From Bedellia somnulentella (lineage: Eukaryota; Arthropoda; Insecta; Lepidoptera; Bedelliidae): a DNA stretch of 64,000 nt. The notes under the pieces were generated by a model. The model made no database searches. It saw nothing but the letters and a program-made list of their open reading frames with translations, and was not told the origin of the DNA. A program made the translations under genes and the position numbers. The stretch is taken from positions 7,968,873 through 8,032,872 of the forward strand of contig OY755173.1 of NCBI GenBank assembly GCA_963576735.1. The letters are read 5' to 3'. Positions 54,290 through 64,000 of the stretch are shown here, one piece after another; positions within the stretch are counted from its first letter, which is position 1; each line of letters opens with the position of its first letter.

Positions 54290-54420
54290 AACATACATAC
54301 ATATTCTCACGCCGTGAGTTCCCATTGGGGTAGGCAGAGACTATCGATCGCCACTTTGTACGATCCTGGGAACCTCTCTGGACTCGTTGACATCCATCAA
54401 TCGTCTCATACATGCTCTTT
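54290..54420 (-). mobile_element. LINE-C 3' end, 3' portion (split by insertion)
   Basis: ACATACATACATATTCTCAC, CCCATTGGGGTAGGCAGAGA, ATCGATCGCCACTTTGTACG, CATACATGCTCTTT. The copy stops inside GCTCTTTTATTCTTC, and the second half of that word resumes at 55871 (TATTCTTCATACTTCGGACA), so 54421-55870 is an insertion into this copy. Confidence 0.65.
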
Positions 54421-54934
54421 TTAACCGACTTCAAAAAAAGGAGTGTTCTCAATTCGACCGGTATATTTTATTTTTTTTATGTTTGTTCGCCGATTACTTC
54501 GCCATTTATGAACCGATTTTGATTATTATTTTTTTATTCGAAAGAAGATACTCCCGGATTGGTACCATGATGAGGATATCAGGGTCTGATGATGGGATCC
54601 TGGAGAAATCGAGGGGAACCCTCAAATTTTATAGGCAAATGTACCGCGTTTTACATATTTTCTGAACTTATATTGGCATTTGCTTCTGAAAATCATATTG
54701 TTATGCTGCTGAGCTGATGATAGAAGGTGTGATTCCTCAATCACTAGGTATTAGGAAACAGTTCTTTCCACATTCTATATAGATTTATACTCCTCTTCGT
54801 AGCTTTTATGAAGAGAAGTACAGGTTCACTAAACATTTCTTTTGTTATGTTATTGTTACCGAGAAAGTACCATGAGACCAGGATCTGATGATGGCATCCC
54901 AGGAAATCAAGGGGACTGTCGAAACTCACAATTA

Positions 54935-55107
54935 TGTGACAGTGTATTTGTTCAAAACGCCGATAGGCCTGCCCTGTATAACGTGAGAACACTGCCTAAT
55001 AAATCGTGGGTACTCTGAAAAACAGGTGACAATGTCACGTGATATTCAGAAGTATTACTACCTCTGCTAACCCCTTCAGGGATATTCGGCGTGAACGTTT
55101 GAGTCTT
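54935..55107 (+). mobile_element. SINE B, 3' half
   Basis: ATTATGTGACAGTGTATTTG, GCCGATAGGCCTGCCCTG, CAGGTGACAATGTCACGTGA, CTCTGCTAACCCCTTCAGGG, GGCGTGAACGTTTGAGTC. The head with A and B boxes is missing. Confidence 0.65.
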
Positions 55108-55337
55108 TCTTGAGATGTAGAATTGAAGACCATCGCCTTTCGAAGGATTTTAAGAACAATGTAAGGTTACATATGGTTGAGCCTATTTAATATCGTACTA
55201 TAATAGAAATACCGGAAATACGAAGAATAATACAGTAATGGTCGCTTCCTTATCCATCTTTGCCATCTTTGCGAGGCATCTTTGCCAGGTCTACCCGTCT
55301 CTAAAACTCGTAAAATAAAATAATTTTTAACAAAAAG

Positions 55338-55870
55338 AAAACCGACTTCATAGAAAAACAACCGAAAATAAACAATCTAGTACTAAAAAGTAAGAAATAA
55401 GTTTTTTAATTAAATATGAGTACTGTGATTGATACCTTAGCAATTTCTTTATTCCACACGCGTCAGTTCAACCTACCTAAATATTACAATTCTCTTAAAT
55501 TAATTTTTGAGTCGGTGCCAGACAAACAAAAGTAAATTCACCCTGCTATCTATCTCTGATTATTACAATCTAAAAAATATTATATCGTACAAAAATCAAT
55601 TTACCCTACAACTACAAGGTACCCTACATTTTACATGTATATGAAGTGCGAAATACACACTTCTTATTATCAATAATCATCGAGGCTGGCACCGGCTCAC
55701 AAATTAATTTAAAGAGAATTTTAAGATTTAGGTAGGTTGAACTGACGCGTGTGGAATAAAGAAATTGCTAAGGTATCAATCACAGTACTCATATTTAATT
55801 AAAAAACTTATTTCTTACTTTTTAGTACTAGATTGTTTATTTTCGGTTGTTTTTCTATGAAGTCGGTTTT
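55338..55870. mobile_element. foldback element with about 185-bp arms
   Basis: 55338-55521 and 55686-55870 are reverse complements over almost their whole length (AACCGACTTCATAGAAAAAC, CTAGTACTAAAAAGTAAGAA, TTCCACACGCGTCAGTTCAA), with a few mismatches near the loop (GAGTCGGTGCCAG versus GAGCCGGTGCCAG). The 164-bp loop has no ORF. It is probably a MITE with very long TIRs. Confidence 0.75.
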
Positions 55871-55918
55871 TATTCTTCATACTTCGGACACCTGCCTTTT
55901 TGAGCACATTTCCTATTT
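55871..55918 (-). mobile_element. LINE-C, remainder of split copy
   Basis: TATTCTTCATACTTCGGACA continues the LINE-C sequence interrupted at 54420 and then runs directly into a Family A head. Confidence 0.55.
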
Positions 55919-56036
55919 GCTGTGTAGTGTCGGCTTAGTAAAAGGCGACTAACGGTATTGGGGCTTTTAAGGGATTTTTGGGCGATGCGGTTGGAGACCC
56001 ATCACCATGAACCTTTATTTCACCATCTATTCCCCA
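55919..56036 (+). mobile_element. Family A, 5' part, fused to LINE-C
   Basis: GCTGTGTAGTGTCGGCTTAG, AAAGGCGACTAACGG, GATGCGGTTGGAGACCC, CACCATCTATTCCCCAC and then an abrupt switch at about 56037 to LINE-C coding sequence in minus orientation. Confidence 0.6.
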
Positions 56037-56260
56037 CATGTCCTCCGAGGTCGTCCTCTACTAACATTACCTTTCACATTGGCTCTATAGATCTCTTTCA
56101 CCAATTTACTGTCACCTATCCTCTCTATGAGCCCAAATCATCTCAACATTCCTTTTTCTATCTTTCTTACAATATCATCTTTTATACCACACCTTTCACG
56201 AATCACATCATTCCTCACACGATCTCATAGCCTTATACTTTCAAAATGTTATTATTTTTT
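56037..56260 (-). pseudogene. LINE-C ORF2 C-terminal coding remnant
   Basis: On minus the sequence repeats the signature of 47140-47435: an ERM-D-like start, a KLVKEIYRANVKGNV-like middle and the RGRPRR segment (forward strand CGAGGTCGTCCTCTACTAAC). Upstream, CATCATTCCTCACACGATC, AATATCATCTTTTATACC is more ORF2-derived sequence. It is degenerate. Confidence 0.55.
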
Positions 56261-56436
56261 TAGATTGAAATACTGTCATTCGTTGTTGACGCTCTTAGGC
56301 CTAAATACAATACAAGCCTACAGCTAGCAAGGCCCAGCGCCTCTCTATCGTTATCACTATGTTTAACTCCCTCGGAACTTGGACGGCTAATTGTTAGGAT
56401 TATTCAGGACAGAGTAAAGTTCTTAGTGTGATATTG

Positions 56437-56580
56437 CATACATACATGTACTCACGCCATTATTTACCATTGGGTTAGGCAGAGACTACCGCTTTCTGCG
56501 ATCTTAGCAAACCTTACTAGCTTTATTTACATCCATCAATATTTTCGTACAAGCCCTAATATCGATCATACTTTGGAACC
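56437..56580 (-). mobile_element. LINE-C 3' end
   Basis: CATACATACATGTACTCACG, ACCATTGGGTTAGGCAGAGA, TACATCCATCAATATTTTCG. Substitutions in the hairpin (ACCATTGGGT) mark an older copy. Confidence 0.6.
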
Positions 56581-56590
56581 GCCTTTTTGG

Positions 56591-56731
56591 ATACGATCTC
56601 TACATACATACATATACTCAGCTTTAGAGCTAGAAACTTATCAGCCACATTTGGAAGTTGATAGGGGACAAGATGGTAGAAATAAAGTTTGGTTGGTGAT
56701 GGGTCTCCAACTGCATCGGCAAAAACCACTG
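56591..56731 (-). mobile_element. Family A, 3' two-thirds
   Basis: TACATACATACATATACTCA tail, TCAGCCACATTTGGAAGTTG, TCTCCAACTGCATCGGC. The AGGGGTAGCC hairpin block is deleted. Confidence 0.55.
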
Positions 56732-56960
56732 TCTCTATTTAAACCAAATATATCTTCTATGGTAGTCCTCTACGATCATTACCTTCTACATTGGCTCAAT
56801 ATTATTTTATTACCAATTTTCTATTAACTATCCTCTCTATTTATACAAACCATAACAGTCCATATTCTTTCTATTTTACAATATCATCGTTCACACCGCA
56901 CCTTTCACGAATCACGCTATTTCTTAGTAGATCACATAACCTAACATTACAAGCTTTTGA
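56732..56960 (-). pseudogene. LINE-C ORF2 C-terminal coding remnant
   Basis: This is a diverged parallel of 56037-56260: GGTAGTCCTCTACGATCATT, CTATCCTCTCTATTTATAC, CACGAATCACGCTATTTC. Together with the preceding LINE-C tail and Family A piece it repeats the order seen at 55.9-56.3 kb. Confidence 0.5.
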
Positions 56961-57695
56961 AGCTGAAGGACCTCATCTCTACAGTCACATTAAAATATCA
57001 CTGGAATATATCGCTTAAAAAAACAGGAATTGTGAAAAGTTGTGACGAGGGGAAGCTATGGGGTTATGTTATTTAGACAGACACTGCAAGTCTAATGGCC
57101 TTAAATCTACGGGGAACAAATAATGTCTCGACCAAATTAAAAATAGAAGTGTTGCGAAAAACTTCAAAAGCACAAACAAACCAATTATTTCAACAATAAA
57201 CAACAATGGGATTAAAGAAATAAAGATTAGAAGTTATTGAAAAGTCTGCAGCCGGGTTTTGAAATGGTTTTGTATTTTTATTTTTACTGCGGTAGGCGGT
57301 TGCAGGCACATAACTTTTTGAAGTTTTGTTCCTTTTTTGTTGACTAAGGCTTCCGAGGACTCATACTCATATTGAATTTACATTTCCGGCTATTGTGTAA
57401 AAACTTGTTTTTGTCAAGTAACGTGCACTCCGCTTAATATCAGATTGCGTTTACGAAATTCAAGCTGGTGTGACATTATACTCCGCGTTTTTTGTAATGA
57501 ATAACTGCATAAAGCATCGATGAAAATAACAAGCAAATTTTATACTAGATTAAAAAATGTGACTGTTTTTATTTCATTTTCATATTGTCAAGGTTCCAGC
57601 ACATAAAGTGATAAATCCGCCAATCGTCAAAAAGATAGGTGACTGTAATATGTTTTAGTTGTAACAAAGAGTTTCTTTTCTATTGTAGCTTCTAT
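56961..57695. other. non-coding, nothing recognised
   Basis: AT-rich sequence with no coding or repeat signal recognised. Confidence 0.45.
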
Positions 57696-57924
57696 GCTGT
57701 ATAGCGTTGGCTCAGAATAGCACTACCCCATTTCTTCCGGTGGATGTACGTAAGAGGCGATTGTGTATTGGGGCTTTTAATCATGATCATCACCAACAAC
57801 CTTTATATTAGCATCTTGTCCCCACTCAACTTTTCAAAAGTGGCTGAGGAATTTCTTATTCCTCAGCTCTGGCTACCCCTTCTAGAGATTTATAGCCGTG
57901 AGTATATGTTTGTATGTATTTATG
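57696..57924 (+). mobile_element. Family A SINE-like retroposon
   Basis: GCTGTATAGCGTTGGCTCAG head, GTACGTAAGAGGCGATTG, CTCTGGCTACCCCTTCTAG, AGCCGTGAGTATATGTTTG tail. The GATGCGGTTGGAGACCC block is deleted. Confidence 0.7.
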
Positions 57925-58187
57925 TAAAAAAAATATATTTAAACACTTTACCCTACTGACAATATAGAATGAGTTCGATGCAAGAAACACTTGATCATCA
58001 GCGTATGAGAGGTGGCATGGTGGGATTTATGACCTAAAATTATGGTGATGACCGTATACCCCCTGGGCGGCTTGACAAGAGAATCATTGAAGAAATTCTT
58101 AGGGATTAATTTAATAGTTAATGATTTGAACAATTTAAACAAGGTCATAATTTTAATTGTAATTTTATTTTTCTGCTTTTCGGCTTT

Positions 58188-58336
58188 TATACTCACGGCC
58201 ATAAATCCCAAAAAGGGGTAGCTAGGGGTAGTATTGTTGGTGATGGGTCTCCAACCGCATCGCCAGAAATCTACTTTAAAAAGCCCCATACCTTTATTCG
58301 CCTCTTACGACATCCGTGGGTGGAAAGGGGTAGTAA
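58188..58336 (-). mobile_element. Family A, internally deleted
   Basis: TTATACTCACGGCCATAAAT, AAAGGGGTAGCTAGGGG, TCTCCAACCGCATCGCC, CGCCTCTTACGACATCCG. The CAGCCACTTTTGG block is missing. Confidence 0.65.
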
Positions 58337-58463
58337 TAATTATTTCTTAGCCGCATTTACGCATATTATTTATTCATTAATTATGGTACAAAATAGTTGG
58401 TGAAATAAAAAAGCAGTCTCGTTATCGGCCTCTGAATTAATTTACACATAACAAATTTAAAAT

Positions 58464-58695
58464 ACATATAAACATAAACTCGTGGCTTACTCTTGAAGGG
58501 GTAGCCAGAGCCTGGGAATTAGAAATTACTCAGCCACTTTTGGAAGTAGCGTGGGGAAAAGATGGTGAAATAAAGGTTGTTGGTGATGGTCTCCAACCGC
58601 AACTCCCAAAAATCCCTTAAAAGCCCCAGTACCGTTAGTCGCCTCTTCTCTTACGTACGCCCACCGGCAGAAGTGGGGTAGTGCTATTCTAAGCC
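58464..58695 (-). mobile_element. Family A SINE-like retroposon
   Basis: TTGAAGGGGTAGCCAGAGCC, CTCAGCCACTTTTGGAAG, CTCCAACCGCAACTCCC, TAGTCGCCTCTTCTCTTACG (a CTCTT duplication), head GCTATTCTAAGCC. Confidence 0.7.
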
Positions 58696-60021
58696 AAAAT
58701 TTAAAAGACAAAGGAATTATATTAAGACAGCATATTACATAGATACACATCGCAAATGATGATATCTCCGAAGATACGGTAAAGATACTAACACTCAGGC
58801 CCCAGCAACATAAAAACGTGAGATTGCGTTCGCGAAAATGTCACATTTTTGGTGAGATAGGCCGCCAATTGCCATTAATCACACAGAATCTGAAATATCT
58901 TTACAAAAGACACGTCATTTTCACTCTCACATCTCATGCTACGGGAGCTAAACATCACGGTAACAACTTTTCACCTCGTGTTTTAGAGCAGGTACTTTTT
59001 GCCTACAGAGTAAAGTAATGGTAAAACGCACTCATTTAGTTGTAACTCATATGTTTTCCCTCACCGATAACGACAACAATAGTTTTTCTCAGTTAGTTTG
59101 GCTTGGTATAGCTACCAACGGGTAAACAAACGATTTAATTGGAAAAAAATATGAGCTACATACACTAATTGAGTTGTTGACCGTCAAAGACTGATACGAG
59201 TATGGGATGTTCCATCCCATTTAGTATAACCGCCAACTTGAGCGTGGATTTTCAACAATGGATATTAATCGTCATAACTGCCATAGAATTCTCGGCAATA
59301 TGACTCTCTTGGAATTAGAACAAACACAGACGACACTCAAAGTTATGCATGTGATATCTTGAGAGTTTAAATATGCAATTATTAAAATGCCTATAAGCGA
59401 TAAGCCTGTAAAAAAACATTGTGTATTCTAAGTATTAGTCAAGGTGTGGTGGATGTGGCTGTGTCGCCTGTTATCGACTGGATCTTTCCATAGTTAACCG
59501 AATAAAATTATCTTAATTGGTTTATAAAGTAACTATTCATACTATTCTGCGATACAAAACTAAATGATAACGCAACTTTACGCAATACACTTATTAGCAA
59601 ATATATACCAAGGTTATTTTTAAAACGTACAACTACTGCCATCTAGTAATGAGTTTTCAAACAACTGTAAACAGGGCTATCTTTCTATTGGTCTACAACA
59701 AAATGACGCGAACATTTCAACGTGAGACAGAAATAGAGTATCTAGAATTAGTGAGAACGGGAAAGAGCAACAACAAAACCCGGTTTCCCATCGATTTAGA
59801 GGTCATCAGTTGCGCATGACAAATGTGGATGATAAGAATATTTTGAATACTTCTGATAGTTAATTTTATGTTTAACCTGTTTATTAGAAGTTGTCTAAGA
59901 TTTGTGTGTACTCTTCAAGTTTCTTTACATTTACACACATCACAGCTATAAATCTGTATATGGGGCAGCAAGAGATTTATTAACAATACTCACGCAACTA
60001 CTATTAGTAGATTAGGGAAGT
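58696..60021. other. mostly unique non-coding sequence
   Basis: A SINE B scrap (ATGTTTTCCCTCACCGATAA) lies at 59050-59070 and a Family A tail scrap (CACATCACAGCTATAAATCT) at 59935-59975. No coding region is supported. Confidence 0.45.
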
Positions 60022-60035
60022 TATACTAATTATGT

Positions 60036-60302
60036 ATTGCTGTGTAGTGCCGGCTTTGCTGTGTAGTGCCGGCTTAGAATAGCACTACCCCATTTCTTCC
60101 GGTGGGTGTACGTAAGAGGCGACTAACGGTATTGGGGCTTTTAAGGGATTTTTGGGCGATGCGGTTGGAGACCCATCACCAAAAACCTTTATTTCACCAT
60201 TTTTTCCCCACGCAACTTCCAAAAATGGCTGAGGAATTTCTAATTTCCTAGCTCTGGCTACCCCTTCATGGGATTTACAGCCGTGAGTATAATGTATGTA
60301 TG
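60036..60302 (+). mobile_element. Family A SINE-like retroposon, full length, reference copy
   Basis: The GCTGTGTAGTGCCGGCTT head is duplicated in tandem (20 bp), followed by GTACGTAAGAGGCGACTAAC, GATGCGGTTGGAGACCC, CTCTGGCTACCCCTTCATGG, AGCCGTGAGTATAATGTATG. An exact 14-bp duplication TATACTAATTATGT (60022-60035 and 60303-60316) flanks it. This is the best copy for defining the family. Confidence 0.85.
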
Positions 60303-60335
60303 TATACTAATTATGTGGTAATTATAAAGTATCTT

Positions 60336-60445
60336 AATTTTTTCATTACTCAACTTCCATAAGTGGCAGAGAATTTCATAATCTAAAGCTCTGGCTACCC
60401 CTTCTAAGGATTTTCAGCCGTGAGTATGAATGTAAGTATGTATGT
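60336..60445 (+). mobile_element. Family A, 3' part only
   Basis: CATTACTCAACTTCCATAAG, CTCTGGCTACCCCTTCTAAG, AGCCGTGAGTATGAATGTAA. It is 5'-truncated. Confidence 0.6.
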
Positions 60446-60539
60446 TATAAAGTATTAATATCGTGATCTTGTGTATTGGCTCTCTAACTTGAGATCTCGG
60501 CAATCTCACGACAATCACACAAACAGCTCGCTTCCCTTA

Positions 60540-60677
60540 CGCCCGTTTTCTGAATTGAGTATTCCAGCTGAGAACAACTTAAGTATCGTTCTGTCGCACT
60601 GAAATCTTAACAACTGAATGAGACAAAACGATATTTAAGTCGTTTTCAGCTTCAATACTCAATTCAGAAATCGGGCG
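60540..60677. mobile_element. PIF/Harbinger-like MITE (TTA duplication)
   Basis: CGCCCGTTTTCTGAATTGAG and the complement of its near twin (CGCCCGATTTCTGAATTGAG) form arms of about 57 bp, so most of the 138-bp element is palindromic. TTA at 60537-60539 and 60678-60680 is the duplication. It abuts a minus-strand Family A remnant (GTCGCCTAGTAG, GGGGTAGCGCTATTC, 60681-60745). Confidence 0.65.
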
Positions 60678-60745
60678 TTAGTCGCCTAGTAGAACTCTCA
60701 CGGGAATTGTATGGGGTAGCGCTATTCTAAGACATTTCACAGCAA

Positions 60746-61306
60746 AGGTGTGGATCAAAATATATTCATTATTATAATAATATATTAATGTATAAAATAA
60801 TTAAGAAGTTCCTCTTCTTGTGTACAAATAATTAATAAATAATAATGTAGTCTTCAAGCATATTCCTCAGCGGTCTAGTGCGAATTCAGGAACTTCTTTA
60901 AGCGTTAATTTTACACAATATTAATGCTACAGCTTTTATTTTCTCCCCGCCTGAACTACTATTAATGGTTTAAGCTTTGAAACGCTCATCTTAAAATAAA
61001 AAAAGGTTTGTTCAAGTTTTAAAGGGTGGCTCTCCTCACTCAAACTGTTTTTCCGAATATTAGTATTAGCTTTAGTTACCTACATCCAATTCATTAACTA
61101 GACCACCAAGTCCTTACTAAGGCTATTCATAATTTTGTGCTAATTAATTCTCTCTCTACTACTAATATTCGAAAAAAAAACCGTTTGGGCAAAATTAAGT
61201 TTTTTGTATTGATAAATATAATTTTGTTTGGCTGCTGTGAAAATAGCATTAACAAAATTCCCAACGCGTGATGCGTAAGAATATACTAAAAAGTTAAAAG
61301 ATTTAT
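60746..61306. other. non-coding, nothing recognised
   Basis: AT-rich. A distant inverted pair CCGAATATTAGTATTAG / CTACTAATATTCG lies at about 61052 and 61158. No gene is seen. Confidence 0.45.
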
Positions 61307-61315
61307 AATATACTA

Positions 61316-62022
61316 GCGACCCGCCCCGGCTTCGCACGGGTGCAATGCTACTAATATAATAATAATAATATAAATTAAAAGATAATCAACAACAAAAGAT
61401 ACTTATTCTATTCAGTTTAATTAATTCTTGATATTTTCCTCGCTAGAGAGCTCCGATAAACGCGTGCGATTTATAGGCACGCGCCGCCCGGCGCAATCAA
61501 CTACGACCTAAATTTGTAATATCTTCGGTAATATTCACTTAAATTACATGCTGTAAAAAGCATATTCATCTATAATAAATGCACAATTTATTTAAGGTAC
61601 TTAATTGGATAAGGATTAATGCTGTATTGTTTAAAATCACTTCGTAAATAACCATTTTTTAGTAAAGAATAAAAATGGTTATGCTGGGTTATCCCTAAGA
61701 GATAGACATATACCATCGCGGACTTTTTTGTTGAACTTTTTAAGGTGAACAATACTGTAGTACATTATTTTGATCTATCTCGTAGGGTTCAACCAGCGTT
61801 TGCAATATAAGCGCAAAAAAACGTGCTTATTTACGACATCACATTAGAAACCTTTATATTTATCAGTGTTCCTCTACTATATTATGCATTTATTATACAT
61901 ACAAACCTTCCTTAAGAATCACTCTATCTATTAAAAAAAACCGCATCAAAATCCGTTGCGTAGTTTTAAACATCTAAGCATACATACGGACATACAGCGA
62001 AAGCGACTTTGTTTTATAATAT
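61316..62022 (-). mobile_element. long lepidopteran repeat with GCGACCCGCCCCGGCTTCGC end
   Basis: It begins CTAGCGACCCGCCCCGGCTT, CGCACGGGTGCAAT and ends AAATCCGTTGCGTAGTTTTA, AAGCGACTTTGTTTTATAAT. TTATAATAT-type sequence occurs at both borders (about 61307 and 62014) and may be the duplication. Interior: GGTTATGCTGGGTTATCCC, GCGGACTTTTTTGTTGAAC. I recognise the two ends as those of a common lepidopteran non-coding retroelement. The plus-strand tail versions are at 18540 and 49080. Confidence 0.6.
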
Positions 62023-62077
62023 GTATTGATTGATACGGATATAAACGAAACTTGAGTATTTTGCTAGAATCATATAA

Positions 62078-62333
62078 AATGGCGATCGATAGCGTCTAGC
62101 CTACCTACCCCAATAGGTATAAATACTAATCGGTATATATTTACGTATGATGGCATTGATTGATAGCTGACCGCTGACTGATAAGTATAAAAGTATGTAT
62201 GAAAAGATTGATGGATGTAAACAAAGGTGTAGAGAGGTTTGACAGTATCGCACAAAGAAGCGATCGATAGTCCCTGCCTACGCTAAAGGAAAATAATTGT
62301 ATGAGTATATTTTGTGTGTATGTATGGATGCAC
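62078..62333 (+). mobile_element. LINE-C 3' ends, two partial copies
   Basis: 62078-62126: TGGCGATCGATAGCGTCTAG, CTACCCCAATAGG. 62190-62333: GTATGAAAAGATTGATGGAT, GATCGATAGTCCCTGCC, TACGCTAAAGG and TGAGTATATTTTGTGTGTAT. Both retain the end of the ORF and a degraded hairpin. Confidence 0.55.
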
Positions 62334-63724
62334 TAGCTAGATACTACAATTTGGAATGATGGTGTTAGTATAAGAATTTATGTATGTAATTCATGTTTCG
62401 GACGTTGAGTCTCTGCCTTAGCTACTATTACGATAGTAGTCGATAATCTACCATTCATGCACTAGGCCAGCTTGGAATTCATACAAATCACCCCATTCAT
62501 GGTAGGCTTGGGACCATCGATCGGCTCGATAGATCTGTGCGTAGATATACAGCATATAATGATGATGTGCGTCATATATCAGAGGAAAAACGTACACCTC
62601 ATAATATTTCCTGAGGTTTAGAGTTTGGACAGTTAAAGAAAAATGGCTCTTCATGTCATATTCTTGTGACAGGTTCTTAATAATTTTATTAAGTCATCAT
62701 ATATTTTGGTTCGTTTTTATTTATGTTTGTTTTTTTATTATTTTATAATTCATGTTTTATTTTAAGATTTTTTTTATTTATTTTTGTGAACTTATATTTT
62801 TTTTCTTTTGTTGAAACCTTACTTTAATATTATTTTGTTGTTATGTTTCATGTATTGTTTACCCAAGCTTAGCAATGAATAAATGTTTTTTTTTCTTTCT
62901 TTCTTTCTATATATTTTTTAAGTTACAATGTCTTTTCAACAAAATGTATCCGCCTAGTCAAACATCTTTAAAAAATAGTATAAAGTAGAGTATAGTATTA
63001 TATTATATGTGGTATAGGCAATTTCATGTTACTTGTAATTCTTTAAATATGATGTCATGAAAAGGGGGGTATAAGCCATAGGGGGATTATCAGGAAAATA
63101 ATACTGAACCATTTTTTTTCTATAGGACCATCATGATACCAGCAACGCAATGCTAATAACTCTTATAAAAAGCAATCTTTTTCTTATCGATTCTGTCATT
63201 AAAGGATTGAAGGTCCTTTTATGACGAGAGATCCATTATTCCTTAACCTTTCAAAGGGTAATGAAAAAAACAAGAATGCTCATGCGAAACCTTTTCTGTT
63301 TTCTTGTTTTGCATGTAAACATTTAAATAAGAAATCCGATTAACTTGCACAATCGTACAAAGATAACACAACACCATGTGGATTATCACACACTGTACCA
63401 TAAGACGAAACACAACACACACAAGTAAACATGACCTTTCCCCGGTTCAGATTTTCTTTCAGTGCCCTTTGACCCCAAAAAGCAGCTTATAGAAAGTTAA
63501 CTTTATCCAGTAAAGAATAAAGTATATTTTAGGGTGCCTCTACAAGATGATTGTGCGACTGTGTGAGTATTTAATTGACCACTACACTGACAGGCAGTGA
63601 GAGCGCTTTGTAAGAAAATCGATATGGGTTCATTCATCGTGGATGCACACGGTAACTCGGTTGTGAGATTGATAAAATATATTTTTGATTATTGTTACTT
63701 TCTTATTTTAAGTTACATCATTAA
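62334..63724. other. non-coding with TTTC microsatellite
   Basis: (TTTC)n at about 62889-62908 follows a T-rich tract. A 68-codon minus frame at 62448-62654 contains DAHHHYMLYIYAQIY and AYHEWGDLYEF but matches no known family. No gene is supported. Confidence 0.45.
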
Positions 63725-63830
63725 TTCTATTGGGGTAGGGAGAGATGGCTGTCAATCGCAACTTTATTCCACTCGGTCTTGTAAAAATTCCTTTTCCCGA
63801 TAGAAATAGAAATTGATCGTCTTATAAATG
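63725..63830 (-). mobile_element. LINE-C 3' end fragment
   Basis: TCTATTGGGGTAGGGAGAGA, GGCTGTCAATCGCAACTTTA, CTTATAAATGCTCTC is a diverged minus-strand copy of the LINE-C end without its tail. Confidence 0.5.
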
Positions 63831-64000
63831 CTCTCTAATCCTGTTGCGATATGAGTGTTAATGAAAGTATTTAAAATTTATTAGCTGAGTGATTATTATC
63901 AACAAAAATCGGTAGTTGAACCATGAAAAGGATAAAAAAGTGAACTTATAATCCTTTTCATTAAAGTTGAAATTTCGATTATAATGGCAGTAAGGGCGAA

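Larger units (their letters stand above)
54421..55870. mobile_element. composite AACCGACTTC-ended insertion
   Basis: It begins TTAACCGACTTCAAAAAAAG, a widespread lepidopteran repeat end followed by TACTTCGCCATTTATGAACC and GGGATCCTGGAGAAATCGAG. It ends TGAAGTCGGTTTT. A third AACCGACTTC lies at 55340. A SINE B fragment (54935-55107) sits inside, and the right third is a foldback element (55338-55870). This may be one large element with nested insertions or two adjacent related elements. Confidence 0.55.

Noticed and set aside
1..64000. CRISPR array or bacterial operon
   Set aside because: Repeats are dispersed retroposons with target duplications, not regularly spaced short repeats. Spliced exons and pol III SINE promoters show a eukaryotic genome.

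Overview
This is an AT-rich eukaryotic window with one host-like gene and very dense transposable elements. The repeat content points to a moth or butterfly (Lepidoptera): tRNA-derived SINEs with TATG-type tails, a long lepidopteran-style CGGCCAAGTG/TACGGAACCC element, and TA-duplicating pogo-like DNA transposons. The species cannot be named from the sequence. There are no operons, CRISPR arrays or bacterial features. All boundaries were found by reading and hand alignment.

The host gene lies at about 18.8-27.05 kb on the + strand. It has two separate upstream exons, each behind its own GC-rich, promoter-like stretch. Exon 1a (19176-19391) encodes a BED-type zinc finger. Exon 1b (20524-21012) encodes a MADF (Adf-1/Myb-SANT-like) DNA-binding domain. 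Both end at a consensus 5' splice site in phase 0. Downstream are two phase-0 exons: a proline/serine-rich linker (25031-25270) and a terminal exon with a BESS-like motif (26822-26953), followed by AATAAA at 27019. The MADF-linker-BESS reading gives a 286-residue protein. The BED exon could splice to the same exons, giving a 195-residue BED-linker-BESS isoform. This design recalls Drosophila BEAF-32, in which alternative first exons supply different DNA-binding domains to one shared BESS tail. It is the most interesting hypothesis in the window.

Three repeat families dominate. Family A is a SINE-like element of about 250 bp with more than 25 copies and 9-14 bp target-site duplications. Family B is a tRNA-derived SINE of about 365 bp. 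LINE-C is a non-LTR retrotransposon seen only as 3' fragments. All three share a 3' module of about 50 nt: CTCTGSCWACCCC, a small CCCC/GGGG hairpin, then GCSGTGA and a TATG-rich tail. This suggests the two short families are mobilised by the LINE-C machinery.

Layout by region. 1-7.5 kb: old repeats and a possible transposase fragment. 7.58-9.2 kb: a pogo-like DNA transposon. 9.42-11.91 kb: a hAT-like element with an 8-bp duplication and two nested SINEs. 12.1-14.09 kb: a 190-bp-arm inverted repeat abutting a broken OTU plus Pif1-type helicase of Helitron style. 15-18.5 kb: SINEs, a mariner-like fragment and an inverted duplication. 18.8-27.05 kb: the BED/MADF-BESS gene, whose introns hold a 2-kb DNA transposon, MITEs and SINEs. 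27-35 kb: SINEs, LTR-like repeats and a Jockey-like LINE fragment. 35.6-38.8 and 42.8-46.3 kb: mostly unique sequence with weak exon-like or promoter-like signals. 46-64 kb: mainly Family A, SINE B and LINE-C fragments, two Harbinger-like MITEs and a 533-bp foldback element.
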